From Mesorhizobium sp. NZP2298 (GTDB lineage Bacteria > Pseudomonadota > Alphaproteobacteria > Rhizobiales > Rhizobiaceae), in contig NZ_CP033365.1 in NCBI RefSeq assembly GCF_013170825.1, forward strand, positions 3,422,001 through 3,486,000: DNA of 64,000 bases, written 5' to 3'. The notes below the pieces were generated by a model, which saw only the letters and a list, made by a program, of their open reading frames with translations, made no database searches and was not told the DNA's origin. Both the position numbers and the translations under genes were made by a program. The stretch's first letter is position 1, and each line of letters starts with the position of its first letter. This document shows, piece by piece, positions 32,234 to 41,508 of the stretch.

Positions 32234-33405
32234 TTGCCTGATCTCTCCAGCTCAGCAAGGATTTCGTCGGTATGTTCGCCTAGGCGCGGCGAAGGGCGTT
32301 CATAGAGCAGCGGTGTGCCCGACATCACCATCGGCGCGCGTACGGAAGGCAGACGGTTGCCATGGCCGTCGTCGAGGTCGAGCCGCATGCCGCGCGCGAT
32401 CGTCTGCGGGTCGGCGAACATCTGGCCGATCGTGTTGATCGGGCTCGCCGGCACGCCTGCGGCTTCGAGCTTTGCCAGCAGCGGATCGCGATCAAGGATG
32501 CTCAGCGCCTCGATGATGCGCGCGCGCAGCTTGACCCGGTTGGCGACCCGGGCGGGGTTGGTAGCGAAGTCGGGATTGGCGGGCAGATCGTCCAGCCCGA
32601 CGGCGGCGCAGAATTTTTGGAACTGACCGTCATTGCCGACCGCCAGGATGATGTGGCCGTCACGGACCGGCACCACCTCGTAAGGCGCGATGTTCATATG
32701 CGCATTGCCCATCTGCACCGGCGACTTGCCGGAGACGAGATAGTTGAGGTTCTGATTTCCGAGCGCCGAGATCTGCGTGTCGAACAGCGCCATATCGATG
32801 TGCTGGCCTTGGCCGGTCTGGTCGGCGTGCCGCAGCGCGGCCTGGATGGCGACGACCGAATAAAGACCGGTGAAGATGTCCGAGATGGCGACGCCGGCCT
32901 TTTGCGGCTCACGGCCGGGCTCGCCGGTGATCGACATCATGCCGGCCATGGCCTGGATGATGAAGTCGTAGCCGGCGCGTGGCGCATACGGACCGTCCTG
33001 GCCGAACCCGGTGATCGAGCAATAGACGAGGCGGGGGTTGATCTGGCGCAGGCTGTCATAGTCGAGCCCGTATTTCCTGAGCCCGCCGAGCTTGAAATTC
33101 TCGATCAGCACATCCGATGTGGCGACCAGCCGGCGGATGGTTTCCGCACCCTCAGGCGTCGAAAAGTCGATGGCGATGGAGCGCTTGCCGCGATTGCAGG
33201 AATGGTAATAGGCGGCCGACAGGTTCTCGCCGTCATGGCTCATGACGAAGGGCGGACCCCATTTGCGGGTGTCATCGCCGCCGTCAGGGCTTTCAACCTT
33301 GATGACATCGGCGCCGAGATCGGCAAGCAACTGTCCAGCCCAGGGGCCGGCCAGGATGCGGGCGAGTTCGATGACGCGGACGCCTTTCAGCGGGGGTTCA
33401 GCCAT
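32230..33405 (-). CDS. Class III acyl-CoA transferase (CaiB/BaiF type)
   Basis: A 391-residue class III CoA-transferase. Typical blocks are KGVRVIELARILAGPWAGQLLADLGADVIKVE at the N-terminus, NRGKRSIAIDF, and GQHIDMALFDTQIS around residue 165-180, which contains the Asp that forms the acyl-enzyme anhydride in formyl-CoA transferase. The C-terminal RLGEHTDEIL is also family-like. It moves CoA between carboxylic acids; the acids are unknown. It is translationally coupled to the downstream ThDP enzyme, which presumably acts on the product or its 2-oxo partner. Confidence 0.85.
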   Translation of the reverse strand: MAEPPLKGVRVIELARILAGPWAGQLLADLGADVIKVESPDGGDDTRKWGPPFVMSHDGENLSAAYYHSCNRGKRSIAIDFSTPEGAETIRRLVATSDVLIENFKLGGLRKYGLDYDSLRQINPRLVYCSITGFGQDGPYAPRAGYDFIIQAMAGMMSITGEPGREPQKAGVAISDIFTGLYSVVAIQAALRHADQTGQGQHIDMALFDTQISALGNQNLNYLVSGKSPVQMGNAHMNIAPYEVVPVRDGHIILAVGNDGQFQKFCAAVGLDDLPANPDFATNPARVANRVKLRARIIEALSILDRDPLLAKLEAAGVPASPINTIGQMFADPQTIARGMRLDLDDGHGNRLPSVRAPMVMSGTPLLYERPSPRLGEHTDEILAELERSGK

Positions 33406-33409
33406 AAAT

Positions 33410-33445
33410 CACCATGATTGCCGCAATCACCGTGATTGCTGCGAA
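33410..33445. repeat. 18-bp tandem duplication
   Basis: CACCATGATTGCCGCAAT (33410-33427) is followed directly by CACCGTGATTGCTGCGAA (33428-33445), 14 of 18 identical, just upstream of the CoA-transferase start on the minus strand. Confidence 0.6.
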
Positions 33446-33467
33446 AGCAGAGGCTCTACCAAGCCCG

Positions 33468-33490
33468 GCAAGGGCTGTCACGGCCCTTGC
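33468..33490. terminator. Hairpin between hydrolase and CoA-transferase genes
   Basis: GCAAGGGC (33468-33475) pairs perfectly with GCCCTTGC (33483-33490). It sits between the minus-strand hydrolase stop (33505) and the CoA-transferase start (33405). No T-run is present on the minus strand, so termination would be weak. Confidence 0.35.
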
Positions 33491-33504
33491 AATAGGCCAA
33501 TCCG

Positions 33505-34437
33505 TCACGCCTTCAGGGTACCGTCGGCCCAAGCGGCGAAATCGTCCATGATGATGTCGCGGTTCACCTCGTTCAGGCTTTCGTGGCGGGTGTCGGCGTA
33601 AACCTTTGAAACGAGATTCGAAAAGCCCATCCTGAGCATGCGGTTGGCAAGGTGGGTGATGCCCTTGCCGTAGTCCGAAGCGGGGTCTTTCTCGCCGCCA
33701 ACGATGGCGACCGGAAGGTCGCGCCGCACGCTCGTGAACCCTGCATCCTTGCCGCCGTTCATCGCCATGGAGACCACATCGTGCCACATCGACACCGAGG
33801 CGTCCCAGCCGCACAGCGGATCGGCGATGTATTTCGCCACCTCCGCCTCGTCGCGTGACAACCAGTCGAACGGCGTGCGGTGGTTGGGCACCGCCTTGCC
33901 CCAGGCCTGGAAGGTGAGTTTCGGCAGCAGGCGCGATGGAACGTCGGAGCCCAGCCGCATCCGTTCCCAGGCAAGGATGCCGAGCGCTACCTGCCCAAGC
34001 CGCCCTTGCGAGAAATTGCCGTTCCAGATCGCGGCGGCATGGACACGCGGCGAGTGGCTCAAAAGGTAGTTCAGCGCTATCGACGCGCCCATCGAATGAC
34101 CGAAAAGGATGACCGGCAGATCAGGGCATTCGCTGGCGATCAGGTCATGGATGGCATCGACGTCGGCGATCACTTTGGCCGGGCCATCCTTGTCGGCGAA
34201 TTTGCCGAGCGGCGCGTCGGGCGCCTTGGTCGCGCCATGGCCGCGATGGTCATGGACATAGGCGTGGAAGCCGCGCGCGGCCAGGAAGTCGGCGAAACCG
34301 GCATAGCGCGCGGCGTGTTCGGCAAGCCCATGATTGATCTGGACGACGGCACGTGCCCGGCCATCGGCATGCCTGACGAGGAGATTGAGATCGGCGCCGG
34401 TCGATGAGCGGACCATGCGTTGTTGACTGAAAGGCAT
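33505..34437 (-). CDS. Alpha/beta hydrolase, lysophospholipase/monoacylglycerol-lipase type
   Basis: A 310-residue serine hydrolase of the Hydrolase_4 group. The oxyanion region is VQINHGLAEHAARY, the nucleophile elbow GHSMGAS and the catalytic His DTRHESLNE. The HDHRGHGAT segment is typical of PldB/monoacylglycerol-lipase-like enzymes. It probably cleaves an acyl ester of a lysophospholipid or monoacylglycerol. The start at 34437 has an AGGCGG-type site; an ATG 21 nt upstream (34458) is possible. The gene is followed, on its strand, by the separate CoA-transferase operon. Confidence 0.8.
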   Translation of the reverse strand: MPFSQQRMVRSSTGADLNLLVRHADGRARAVVQINHGLAEHAARYAGFADFLAARGFHAYVHDHRGHGATKAPDAPLGKFADKDGPAKVIADVDAIHDLIASECPDLPVILFGHSMGASIALNYLLSHSPRVHAAAIWNGNFSQGRLGQVALGILAWERMRLGSDVPSRLLPKLTFQAWGKAVPNHRTPFDWLSRDEAEVAKYIADPLCGWDASVSMWHDVVSMAMNGGKDAGFTSVRRDLPVAIVGGEKDPASDYGKGITHLANRMLRMGFSNLVSKVYADTRHESLNEVNRDIIMDDFAAWADGTLKA

Positions 34438-34619
34438 GGCCGCCTGCTCTCTCCCCATTTATCGTTGTTGGTTTTGTTTGCGCCGGCGCCGGTTTCGCGT
34501 CAATCCACAGCAACTGCTTTTGCGCGACGATGTTTCTTGCGTTCGGCCAGCAAAACATCGCAATTCTGACATGGAGACAGCTTCAGTCTGTCGCCCACTT
34601 TCTTCAGCCGGGGATTCTC

Positions 34620-35627
34620 ATGCGCATTGGTGTTGTTTTCGGATTGGCCATGCTGGCGATATCGCTGGCCGGCGCGGCGCATGCCGACGTCAAGATGAGC
34701 GGCACTTTCGTCGCCGACGCTGCCTGTCCCGCAACGCAGGCCATCAAGAACAGCAAGAATCCCGGCAATGTCTCGACCGATGCCGGACAGAGCTACCAGC
34801 TGCTGGCCGGCAACAAGGACGCGCCGACACATTATCTGATCCTGGTGCCGGGCGCCGATCCGGAGCGCCGCTGGGTGAAGGTCAGTTGCGGCCATCTGTC
34901 GGGCAGCAGTGCCGCGACGGTGCCGGCCGCACCTGGCGGACAAGGCAAGTCCGCCGCCTCGGGCAAGCCCGAATATGTCTTCGCGCTGAGCTGGCAGCCG
35001 GCTTTTTGCGAGACCAAGTCGAACAAGACCGAATGCAAGGCGCAGAACCCGAACGAATTCGATGCCACCAATTTCACCTTGCACGGCCTGTGGCCGCAGC
35101 CGGCCGGCAATTTCTATTGCCAGGTGGGGGCCAACGACAAGGCCAACGACAATCCGGCTCACTGGAAGGACCTGCCGCCGGTCAATCTGGACGCCGGCAC
35201 CCGCAAGGAGCTCGACCAGGTGATGCCGGGTACGGCCTCCCAGCTGGAGCGGCATGAGTGGATCAAGCACGGCACCTGCTACGGCAAGAGCCAGCAGGAG
35301 TATTTTGCGGATGCGCTCGGCCTGATGCGGGAGGTCAACGGCTCGCCGGTGCGCGATCTCTTCGTCAAGAACATTGGCGGCAAACTGACGGCGGACCAGA
35401 TCCGTGGCGCCTTCGACACCGCGTTCGGCGCGGGGGCGGGGGACCGCGTGCGGGTGTCCTGCGTCATCGATCCCACGAGCGGCCGGCGGCTGATCGGCGA
35501 ACTGACGCTTGGCCTTGCCGGCCCGATCGGCCCGAACGCTTCGCTCAAGGATCTGCTGCTGGCCTCGGTGCCGACCAACAAGGCCGGTTGCCCAACCGGC
35601 ACTGTCGACGCGATCGGGTTCCAGTAA
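34620..35627 (+). CDS. Secreted ribonuclease T2
   Basis: A 335-residue protein with a signal peptide (cleaved after AAHA, about residue 22) and an N-terminal region of about 100 residues before the catalytic domain. The two active-site segments are intact: FTLHGLWPQ (first catalytic His) and ERHEWIKHGTCYG (Glu and second His). Cysteines flank both. RNase T2 enzymes cut RNA through 2',3'-cyclic phosphates in the periplasm or outside, often scavenging phosphate and nucleosides. Freed pyrimidines could feed the PreTA/HydA pathway in this window, but that link is only a suggestion. Confidence 0.88.
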   Translation: MRIGVVFGLAMLAISLAGAAHADVKMSGTFVADAACPATQAIKNSKNPGNVSTDAGQSYQLLAGNKDAPTHYLILVPGADPERRWVKVSCGHLSGSSAATVPAAPGGQGKSAASGKPEYVFALSWQPAFCETKSNKTECKAQNPNEFDATNFTLHGLWPQPAGNFYCQVGANDKANDNPAHWKDLPPVNLDAGTRKELDQVMPGTASQLERHEWIKHGTCYGKSQQEYFADALGLMREVNGSPVRDLFVKNIGGKLTADQIRGAFDTAFGAGAGDRVRVSCVIDPTSGRRLIGELTLGLAGPIGPNASLKDLLLASVPTNKAGCPTGTVDAIGFQ

Positions 35628-35747
35628 GCACGCGCCCGAACGGCGTCGACTGCCCGTTAAGCACTGCGCTGAAATGGCTGGCGATCGCGTTGACGGCGGT
35701 CTCGACGCTGACGAGCATTCGGCGCCAGAGAAAGTCCCAGACCGGCG

Positions 35748-37085
35748 CTAGAATTGCCCTGACTTGGTCCAAGCGACCGCCATTTCGGCCTCAGGGCCGC
35801 CTGGCTCGCCGACGACGCGATCACGCCCGGTCGACTTCGCCTTGTAGAGGCGTTGGTCGGCGAGCGCGAACAGATCGGCAAGGCAGCGGGTCGTTTCGCT
35901 GACGGTTGAAACGCCGGCGCTGACGGTCAGCTCGAAGCGGCTGGTGACGGCCGATGCCTTGACCGCGTAGCGGATGCTTTCGCCAAACAGCCTGGCGACC
36001 GAATGCGGGCGCGAACTCAGGACGGCGAATTCCTCGCCGCCGATCCGGAACACCTGGTCTTCGGCGCTGGCCACCTCGCGAAGCAGGGTCGCAACCGCCT
36101 TCAGCACCTTGTCGCCCTCGGCATGGCCGAAACGGTCGTTGATCGACTTGAAATGGTCGACATCGATGATCAGCAGGCTGAGCGGCCTCGCCGTGCGCAG
36201 GCTGATCTCGACCGCGGCTTCCCCGTCAGCGTCGAAGCGGCCGCGATGCAGCAGGCCGGTCAGGCCGTCACGGCCGACATGCTCGACCAGTGCTTCGTAG
36301 CGCTCGCGGTATGTCAGCGTTTGGAAAATATCGGTCAGTCCGCGCGGCAGCGGAATGTCGCGCTCCTCGAACCATCTGAGGTAAGCCACGAGCATGCCGC
36401 TGAACGCCAGGGCGGCGGCCATCTTGGCGAACCATCCGCCGAAGAAGACATCGATCGGCGCGCCGGCAACGAAATGCAGCGCGGTGAAGAAACCCGCCTG
36501 GTCGAAGGTCAGCACGCAGGCGACGCAAATCAGGATGCGCGCGAACTGCGCCTGGCGCAGGTACCGGCCAAGCTTTTCATAGATCAGGATGATCAGGATG
36601 GCGTCGATGAACAGCAGCGTCGTGCCCCACACCATCAGCCAGCCCATCTCGTCGATGAAGCCGATGTCGGGCAGACGGCCGTCAGGCAGCGGCGCAATGG
36701 CGTGCAGGCGCAAGAGCAGCACCAGCCCGATCATCAGCGCATTGCCGAGCAGCAGGCCGTAGATCGGCTGGCGTACGGTGGCCGCGTCCTCCTTCATGTA
36801 GAGCAGGAGGAGCATCACCAGCTTGCCCGAAAACAGCACCGCCGAGCCCGGCGAAACCATGCCGAATGGCAAGGCGACATAAAAGACGCTGGCGAGATAG
36901 GTTTCAAGGAAGTGCATGACGCCGAGCGCGCAGACGAAGACGCCCAGACCAATGCGCTTCCTGAAGCGAAAAAGCGTCACCATGACGCTGAAGTAGACGA
37001 TCGCTTCGGCAAGGAGCAGGAAACTGTTCAACAATGCCGTCGATCCGCTCTCTTTCCAGGAATCGCCGTAAGCCAGCGATTCCAC
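35748..37085 (-). CDS. Membrane diguanylate cyclase (GGDEF)
   Basis: A 445-residue protein. Residues 18-240 hold about seven hydrophobic segments, a membrane sensor of unknown ligand. The GGDEF domain (about 268-430) begins RDGLTGLLHRGRFD and has the metal site IDVDHFKSIND and the active loop GGEEF at 349-353, so it should make cyclic di-GMP from two GTP. The inhibitory I-site RxxD is not kept: residues 340-343 read S-A-E-D, so product feedback may be weak. The start is GTG at 37085 with AGGA upstream. No phosphodiesterase neighbour is seen. Confidence 0.87.
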   Translation of the reverse strand: MESLAYGDSWKESGSTALLNSFLLLAEAIVYFSVMVTLFRFRKRIGLGVFVCALGVMHFLETYLASVFYVALPFGMVSPGSAVLFSGKLVMLLLLYMKEDAATVRQPIYGLLLGNALMIGLVLLLRLHAIAPLPDGRLPDIGFIDEMGWLMVWGTTLLFIDAILIILIYEKLGRYLRQAQFARILICVACVLTFDQAGFFTALHFVAGAPIDVFFGGWFAKMAAALAFSGMLVAYLRWFEERDIPLPRGLTDIFQTLTYRERYEALVEHVGRDGLTGLLHRGRFDADGEAAVEISLRTARPLSLLIIDVDHFKSINDRFGHAEGDKVLKAVATLLREVASAEDQVFRIGGEEFAVLSSRPHSVARLFGESIRYAVKASAVTSRFELTVSAGVSTVSETTRCLADLFALADQRLYKAKSTGRDRVVGEPGGPEAEMAVAWTKSGQF

Positions 37086-37286
37086 CCCGATCCTGTTTTG
37101 ACGCGGAAGGGTTAACCTGAGCTTTCAGCGGCTTCGTTGCCGATGGAAAACTTCAGGGAGGCGGCACACACTTGTCCGTGTGGTCGGCTTGATCTGGCAA
37201 AAGCGATTGCCGTTCGCCGCCGCATCGCCTACATAGCGGCCAACCTCCATTCAAATCGACAATTCAGTCAGTTCAGGGAAGCGCGC

Positions 37287-38936
37287 GTGGCACGCCAGTT
37301 CATCTATCACATGTCCGGCCTGTCGAAGGCCTATGGCACCAAGAAGGTGCTCGATAACGTTCATCTTTCCTTCTACCCGGACGCCAAGATCGGCATTCTC
37401 GGGCCGAACGGCTCGGGTAAGTCGACGATCCTGCGCATCATGGCCGGGCTCGACAAGGAGTTCCAGGGCGAGGCATGGCTGGCCGAAGGCGCCACCGTCG
37501 GCTACCTGGCGCAGGAGCCGCATCTCGACAACTCCAAGACCGTGCGCGAAAACGTCATGGACGGCGTCGGCAGGAAGACCGCCATCATCGAGCGCTACAA
37601 CGAGCTGATGATGAACTATTCCGACGAGACGGCGGACGAGTCCGCCAAGCTCCAGGACGAAATGGACCGGCTCAACCTTTGGGATCTCGACCAGCAGGTC
37701 GAGATGGCGATGGACGCGCTGCAATGCCCGCCGCCTGATTCCGAAGTCACCAGCCTGTCGGGCGGCGAGCGTCGCCGCGTGGCGCTCTGCCGGCTGCTTC
37801 TTGAACAGCCCGACCTGCTGCTGCTCGACGAACCGACCAACCATCTCGACGCCGAGACCACGGCGTGGCTCGAAAAGCACCTGCGCGACTATCCCGGCTC
37901 GGTGCTGATCATCACCCACGACCGATACTTCCTCGACAATGTCACCGGCTGGATCCTCGAACTCGACCGCGGCCGCGGCATTCCCTACGAGGGCAACTAC
38001 ACCAGATATCTCGACGCCAAGGCCAAGCGCCTGATCCAGGAAGGCCGCGAGGACGACGCTCGTCAGAAGTCGATCTGGCGCGAGCGCGAATGGATCCAGT
38101 CGAGCCCGAAGGCGCGCCAGACCAAGTCGAAGGCGCGTATCAAGGCCTATGAGGAACTGGTCGAGCAGTCGCAGAACCGCAAGCCGACCGACACGCAGAT
38201 CGTTATTCCCTCGAGCGAGCGTCTCGGCAATGTGGTCATCGAGGTCGAAGGCCTCAACAAGGGCTTTGGCGACGAGCTTCTGATCGAGAACCTGTCGTTC
38301 CGGCTGCCGCCGGGCGGCATCGTCGGCGTCATCGGCCCGAACGGCGCCGGCAAGACGACGCTGTTCAAGATCTTCACCGGCCAGGAGAAGCCGGATGCGG
38401 GCACCGTGCGTATCGGCGAGACGGTCAAGCTGGGCTATGTCGACCAGAGCCGCGATGCACTGGATGGGAACAAGACCGTGTGGGAAGAAATCTCCGGCGG
38501 CGCCGAAATCATCAAGCTCGGCAAGCACGAGATCAACAGTCGCGCCTATTGCTCGTCCTTCAATTTCCGTGGCGGCGACCAGCAGCAGAAGGTCGGCAAC
38601 CTCTCCGGGGGCCAGCGCAACCGCGTGCATCTGGCCAAGATGCTGAAGAATGGCGGCAATGTCCTGCTGCTCGACGAACCGACCAACGACCTCGACACCG
38701 AAACGCTGGGAGCGCTGGAAGACGCGCTCGAAGCCTATGCCGGCTGCGCCGTCATCATCAGCCACGATCGCATGTTCCTCGACCGCATGGCGACCCACAT
38801 GCTGGCCTTCGAAGGCGATGCGCATGTCGAGTGGTTCGAAGGCAATTTCGAGGAATATGAGAAGGACAAGCTGCGGCGCCTGGGCGCCGAAGCGGCGGCC
38901 CCTCACCGCATGACGCACAAGCGGCTGACGCGGTAG
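37287..38936 (+). CDS. ettA: Energy-dependent translational throttle protein EttA (ABC-F)
   Basis: A 549-residue ABC-F protein with two ATPase domains and no membrane part. Walker A motifs are GPNGSGKST and GPNGAGKTT, signatures LSGGERRRVALCRLL and LSGGQRNRVHLAKML, Walker B LLLLDEPTNHLD and LLLDEPTNDLD. The EttA-type arm segment lies around residues 90-135, and REREWIQSSPKARQTKSKAR is the linker. EttA binds the ribosomal E site and gates the first peptide bond by ADP/ATP ratio. GTG 37287 was chosen because the family begins MARQFIYHMSGLSK and GGGAAG lies seven bases upstream; a long open upstream extension is not family sequence. Confidence 0.92.
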   Translation: MARQFIYHMSGLSKAYGTKKVLDNVHLSFYPDAKIGILGPNGSGKSTILRIMAGLDKEFQGEAWLAEGATVGYLAQEPHLDNSKTVRENVMDGVGRKTAIIERYNELMMNYSDETADESAKLQDEMDRLNLWDLDQQVEMAMDALQCPPPDSEVTSLSGGERRRVALCRLLLEQPDLLLLDEPTNHLDAETTAWLEKHLRDYPGSVLIITHDRYFLDNVTGWILELDRGRGIPYEGNYTRYLDAKAKRLIQEGREDDARQKSIWREREWIQSSPKARQTKSKARIKAYEELVEQSQNRKPTDTQIVIPSSERLGNVVIEVEGLNKGFGDELLIENLSFRLPPGGIVGVIGPNGAGKTTLFKIFTGQEKPDAGTVRIGETVKLGYVDQSRDALDGNKTVWEEISGGAEIIKLGKHEINSRAYCSSFNFRGGDQQQKVGNLSGGQRNRVHLAKMLKNGGNVLLLDEPTNDLDTETLGALEDALEAYAGCAVIISHDRMFLDRMATHMLAFEGDAHVEWFEGNFEEYEKDKLRRLGAEAAAPHRMTHKRLTR

Positions 38937-38982
38937 GGGACCAAGGGGGGCGGCGAATTCTCAAACCATATGAGGAGTTCAA

Positions 38983-39753
38983 ATGGCTGACTGGTCCGCC
39001 GCCCAATATCTGAAATTCGAGGATGAGCGCACGCGACCCGCGCGCGACCTCGCAGCACAGGTGCCGGTTGATTTCCCGCGCCGGGTCGTCGACATCGGCT
39101 GCGGACCGGGCAATTCGACCGAGCTCCTGGTCGAGCGCTGGCCGGATGCTCAGGTGAGCGGTTTCGACACCTCTCCCGACATGATCGAAAAGGCGAGGGC
39201 ACGCCTGCCCAATGTCAGCTTCGACCTCGCCGATGCTTCGACATGGCAGCCGGCCGAGCCGGTCAATGTCATCTTTGCCAATGCGGTGTTCCAGTGGCTG
39301 CCCGAGCACCCTGCGGTGTTTCAGCGGCTGATGGGCTTCCTCGCGCCCGGCGGTGCGCTGGCGATCCAGATGCCCGACAACATGGCCGAGGATTCGCACC
39401 GGCTGATGCGCGAGACCGCGGCCGAAATGCCGTTTGCGGCAAAGATAAAGGGCGCGGCGCGCGCGCCGCTGCCGCCAGTGTCGTTCTACTACGACCTGTT
39501 GTCGCCGCTCAGCGACCGGCTCGATATCTGGCACACCATCTACAATCATCCGCTGGCCGATGCCGAGGCGATCGTCGAGTGGGTCAAGGCGACCGGGCTG
39601 AAGCCGTTCCTCGATCCGCTGGAGGCGGACGAGCGAAAGCTGTTCCTCGACAGCTACACGGCCAAGATCGCCAAGGCCTATCCCAGAACGGCCAACGGCA
39701 AGGTGCTGCTGCGCTTTCCGCGAATTTTCATTGTCGCAAAAAGGGCCGGCTAG
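38983..39753 (+). CDS. tam: Trans-aconitate 2-methyltransferase
   Basis: A 256-residue SAM methyltransferase starting [23 protein letters not shown], the standard beginning of Tam. Motif I is [15 protein letters not shown], and the family segments [12 protein letters not shown] and [17 protein letters not shown] follow. It methylates trans-aconitate, a spontaneous inhibitor derived from cis-aconitate, to spare aconitase and the TCA cycle. AGGAG lies just upstream. It is 46 nt behind ettA on the same strand and may be cotranscribed with it. Confidence 0.9.
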   Translation: MADWSAAQYLKFEDERTRPARDLAAQVPVDFPRRVVDIGCGPGNSTELLVERWPDAQVSGFDTSPDMIEKARARLPNVSFDLADASTWQPAEPVNVIFANAVFQWLPEHPAVFQRLMGFLAPGGALAIQMPDNMAEDSHRLMRETAAEMPFAAKIKGAARAPLPPVSFYYDLLSPLSDRLDIWHTIYNHPLADAEAIVEWVKATGLKPFLDPLEADERKLFLDSYTAKIAKAYPRTANGKVLLRFPRIFIVAKRAG

Positions 39754-39861
39754 GAAAGAATTATCCACTTTGCTTGGGCCCTGATGTGGCCGCTTGACCC
39801 GGTTTGACCGCCGTGCCCAACTCATCGCGCGGACGACGATGGCCCGCATGGCAGGGGGTGA

Positions 39862-40200
39862 ATGATGACTTTGAAAAGATTGCTTTACGGCGGTGGCGTA
39901 TGCGCGGCGGCACTTCTGGCGTTTTCGGTTTCGGCCGAAGCCAAGCGGGCGCGCTGCTTCACCACGGATGACGGGTATTTTCCGTGCAGCTACCGCGCGA
40001 TCGATGGTGCGGGCAGCTTCCGCATCTCGGCGCCGGGCTATCCGACCTATGTGCTGGAGATCGACGGGCCGGGTTTTGCCTATGGCTACGTCAATCTCGG
40101 CCGCCGCAACGTGCCGTTGCCGGGACAATATGTGCGCAGCCGCGACGACGGCGCCTGCTGGAACAACCCGCAGACAGACACCAAGCTATGCGCCTGGTGA
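39862..40200 (+). CDS. Small secreted Cys-containing protein
   Basis: A 112-residue protein with a signal peptide ending SVSAEA near residue 27, followed by a basic KRARC. The mature part, about 85 residues, has Cys in RARCFT, FPCSYR, GACWNN and KLCAW, suggesting two disulfides, and many aromatic and Gly/Pro residues. It looks like a small periplasmic protein family common in rhizobia; I recognise no activity. GGGGG precedes ATG 39862. It stands alone between tam and the KAS III gene. Confidence 0.65.
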   Translation: MMTLKRLLYGGGVCAAALLAFSVSAEAKRARCFTTDDGYFPCSYRAIDGAGSFRISAPGYPTYVLEIDGPGFAYGYVNLGRRNVPLPGQYVRSRDDGACWNNPQTDTKLCAW

Positions 40201-40329
40201 AAGCGGGTCAGGCCGGCCTGAAACCTTGATTTAAGCCGGCGTAAACCGGCCGGATGAGAAAAGTGTTGCGCCGAGACGTTTCGGCGCCCACATGAAGCCG
40301 CAACGCCTGCGGATGGGACGGACTGGAAC

Positions 40330-41451
40330 ATGCATCGCGTCATCATCAGCGGCATCGGCGCTGAAATTCCTGAAGCTGTCATCACCAATGAAGAGCTGGT
40401 CGAGAGCTTCAACAGCTGGGTCGACACCGAGAACGCACGCCGCCAGGTCACCGGCGAGGCGCTGCTGCAGAAATCCGACAGCGACTTCATCGTTCATGCC
40501 TCGGGTGTGAAATCCCGTCATGTGATCGAGCGCGAAGGCATACTCGATCCAACCCGCATGACGCCGCGTATTCCAGCGCGGCCCGACGATGCGCTGTCGC
40601 TGGAAGCGGAATTCGGCATCGCCTCGGCCAGGAAGGCGCTCGACCATGCCGGGCTTGAACCGTCGCAGATCGACCTGATCATCTGCTCTGCTTCGCACCA
40701 CCAGCGGCCCTATCCGGCGATCGCCATCGAAATGCAGGAAGCGCTGGGGACAAGGGGCGCGGGCTTCGACATGGGGCTTGGCTGTTCGTCCGCCGCCGCC
40801 GCTCTTCACATGGCCGTCAATCTGGTGCGCTCGGGCGCGCACAAGCGCATCCTGGTGACCACGCCGGAAATCATCACCGGCCATCTCAATTTCCGCGACC
40901 GGCAGACGCATTTCATCTTCGGCGACGCCTCGGTGTCGCTGGTGGTGGAGGGACTTGCCAAGGGCGACAAACGACCGGGGCGCTTCGAGGTGTTGGACAC
41001 ACGCATCTGGACGCAGATGTCGAACAACATCCGCACCAATCTCGGCTATCACACGCGCACCGCCCAGGACGATCCCTACATGATCAACCTGGAAGGCAAT
41101 CTGATCAAGCAGGTCGGGAACAAGGTGTTCAAGGAAGTCACCGTCGCCGGCCAGAAGTTCATTGTCGAATTCCTGGCCGAGCACGGGCTGACCCCTCAGG
41201 CAGTCCGGCGCTTCTGGCTGCACCAGGCCAATGCGCGCATGAATGCCATGATCCTGAAGCTCTCCTTTGGCCACGATGTCGATCATGACCGTGCGCCGAT
41301 GGTGCTGGAGCGGCTGGGCAACACCGCGGGCGCCGGCGCCATCGTGGCGCTGTCGGAGAACCATGCCGACATGAAGCCCGGCGATTTCGGCTTGATCTGC
41401 GCCTTTGGCGCAGGGTATTCGATCGGCGGCGCGCTCATCCGGATGCTTTGA
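40330..41451 (+). CDS. Beta-ketoacyl-ACP synthase III-like enzyme
   Basis: A 373-residue thiolase-fold condensing enzyme. The KAS III triad is visible: Cys152 (GLGCSSAAAA), His298 (FWLHQANARM) and Asn331 (RLGNTAGAGA). It is longer than the housekeeping FabH (about 320 residues) and resembles the longer FabH-like proteins found beside or instead of FabH. The expected reaction is condensation of an acyl-CoA with malonyl-ACP. It may make a special fatty acid or a signal, or bypass FabH. No pathway neighbours are present. Confidence 0.85.
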   Translation: MHRVIISGIGAEIPEAVITNEELVESFNSWVDTENARRQVTGEALLQKSDSDFIVHASGVKSRHVIEREGILDPTRMTPRIPARPDDALSLEAEFGIASARKALDHAGLEPSQIDLIICSASHHQRPYPAIAIEMQEALGTRGAGFDMGLGCSSAAAALHMAVNLVRSGAHKRILVTTPEIITGHLNFRDRQTHFIFGDASVSLVVEGLAKGDKRPGRFEVLDTRIWTQMSNNIRTNLGYHTRTAQDDPYMINLEGNLIKQVGNKVFKEVTVAGQKFIVEFLAEHGLTPQAVRRFWLHQANARMNAMILKLSFGHDVDHDRAPMVLERLGNTAGAGAIVALSENHADMKPGDFGLICAFGAGYSIGGALIRML

Positions 41452-41508
41452 CGCGCGCCGATATTCAGGTGATGCCGGCCTGCAAACGAAGGCTTTTCCG
41501 CGCTTCCG

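Noticed and set aside
30584..33405. Assignment of the CoA-transferase/ThDP pair as the oxalate pathway
   Set aside because: Only the general layout agrees. I could not see residues that clearly mark oxalyl-CoA decarboxylase, so the substrate was left open.
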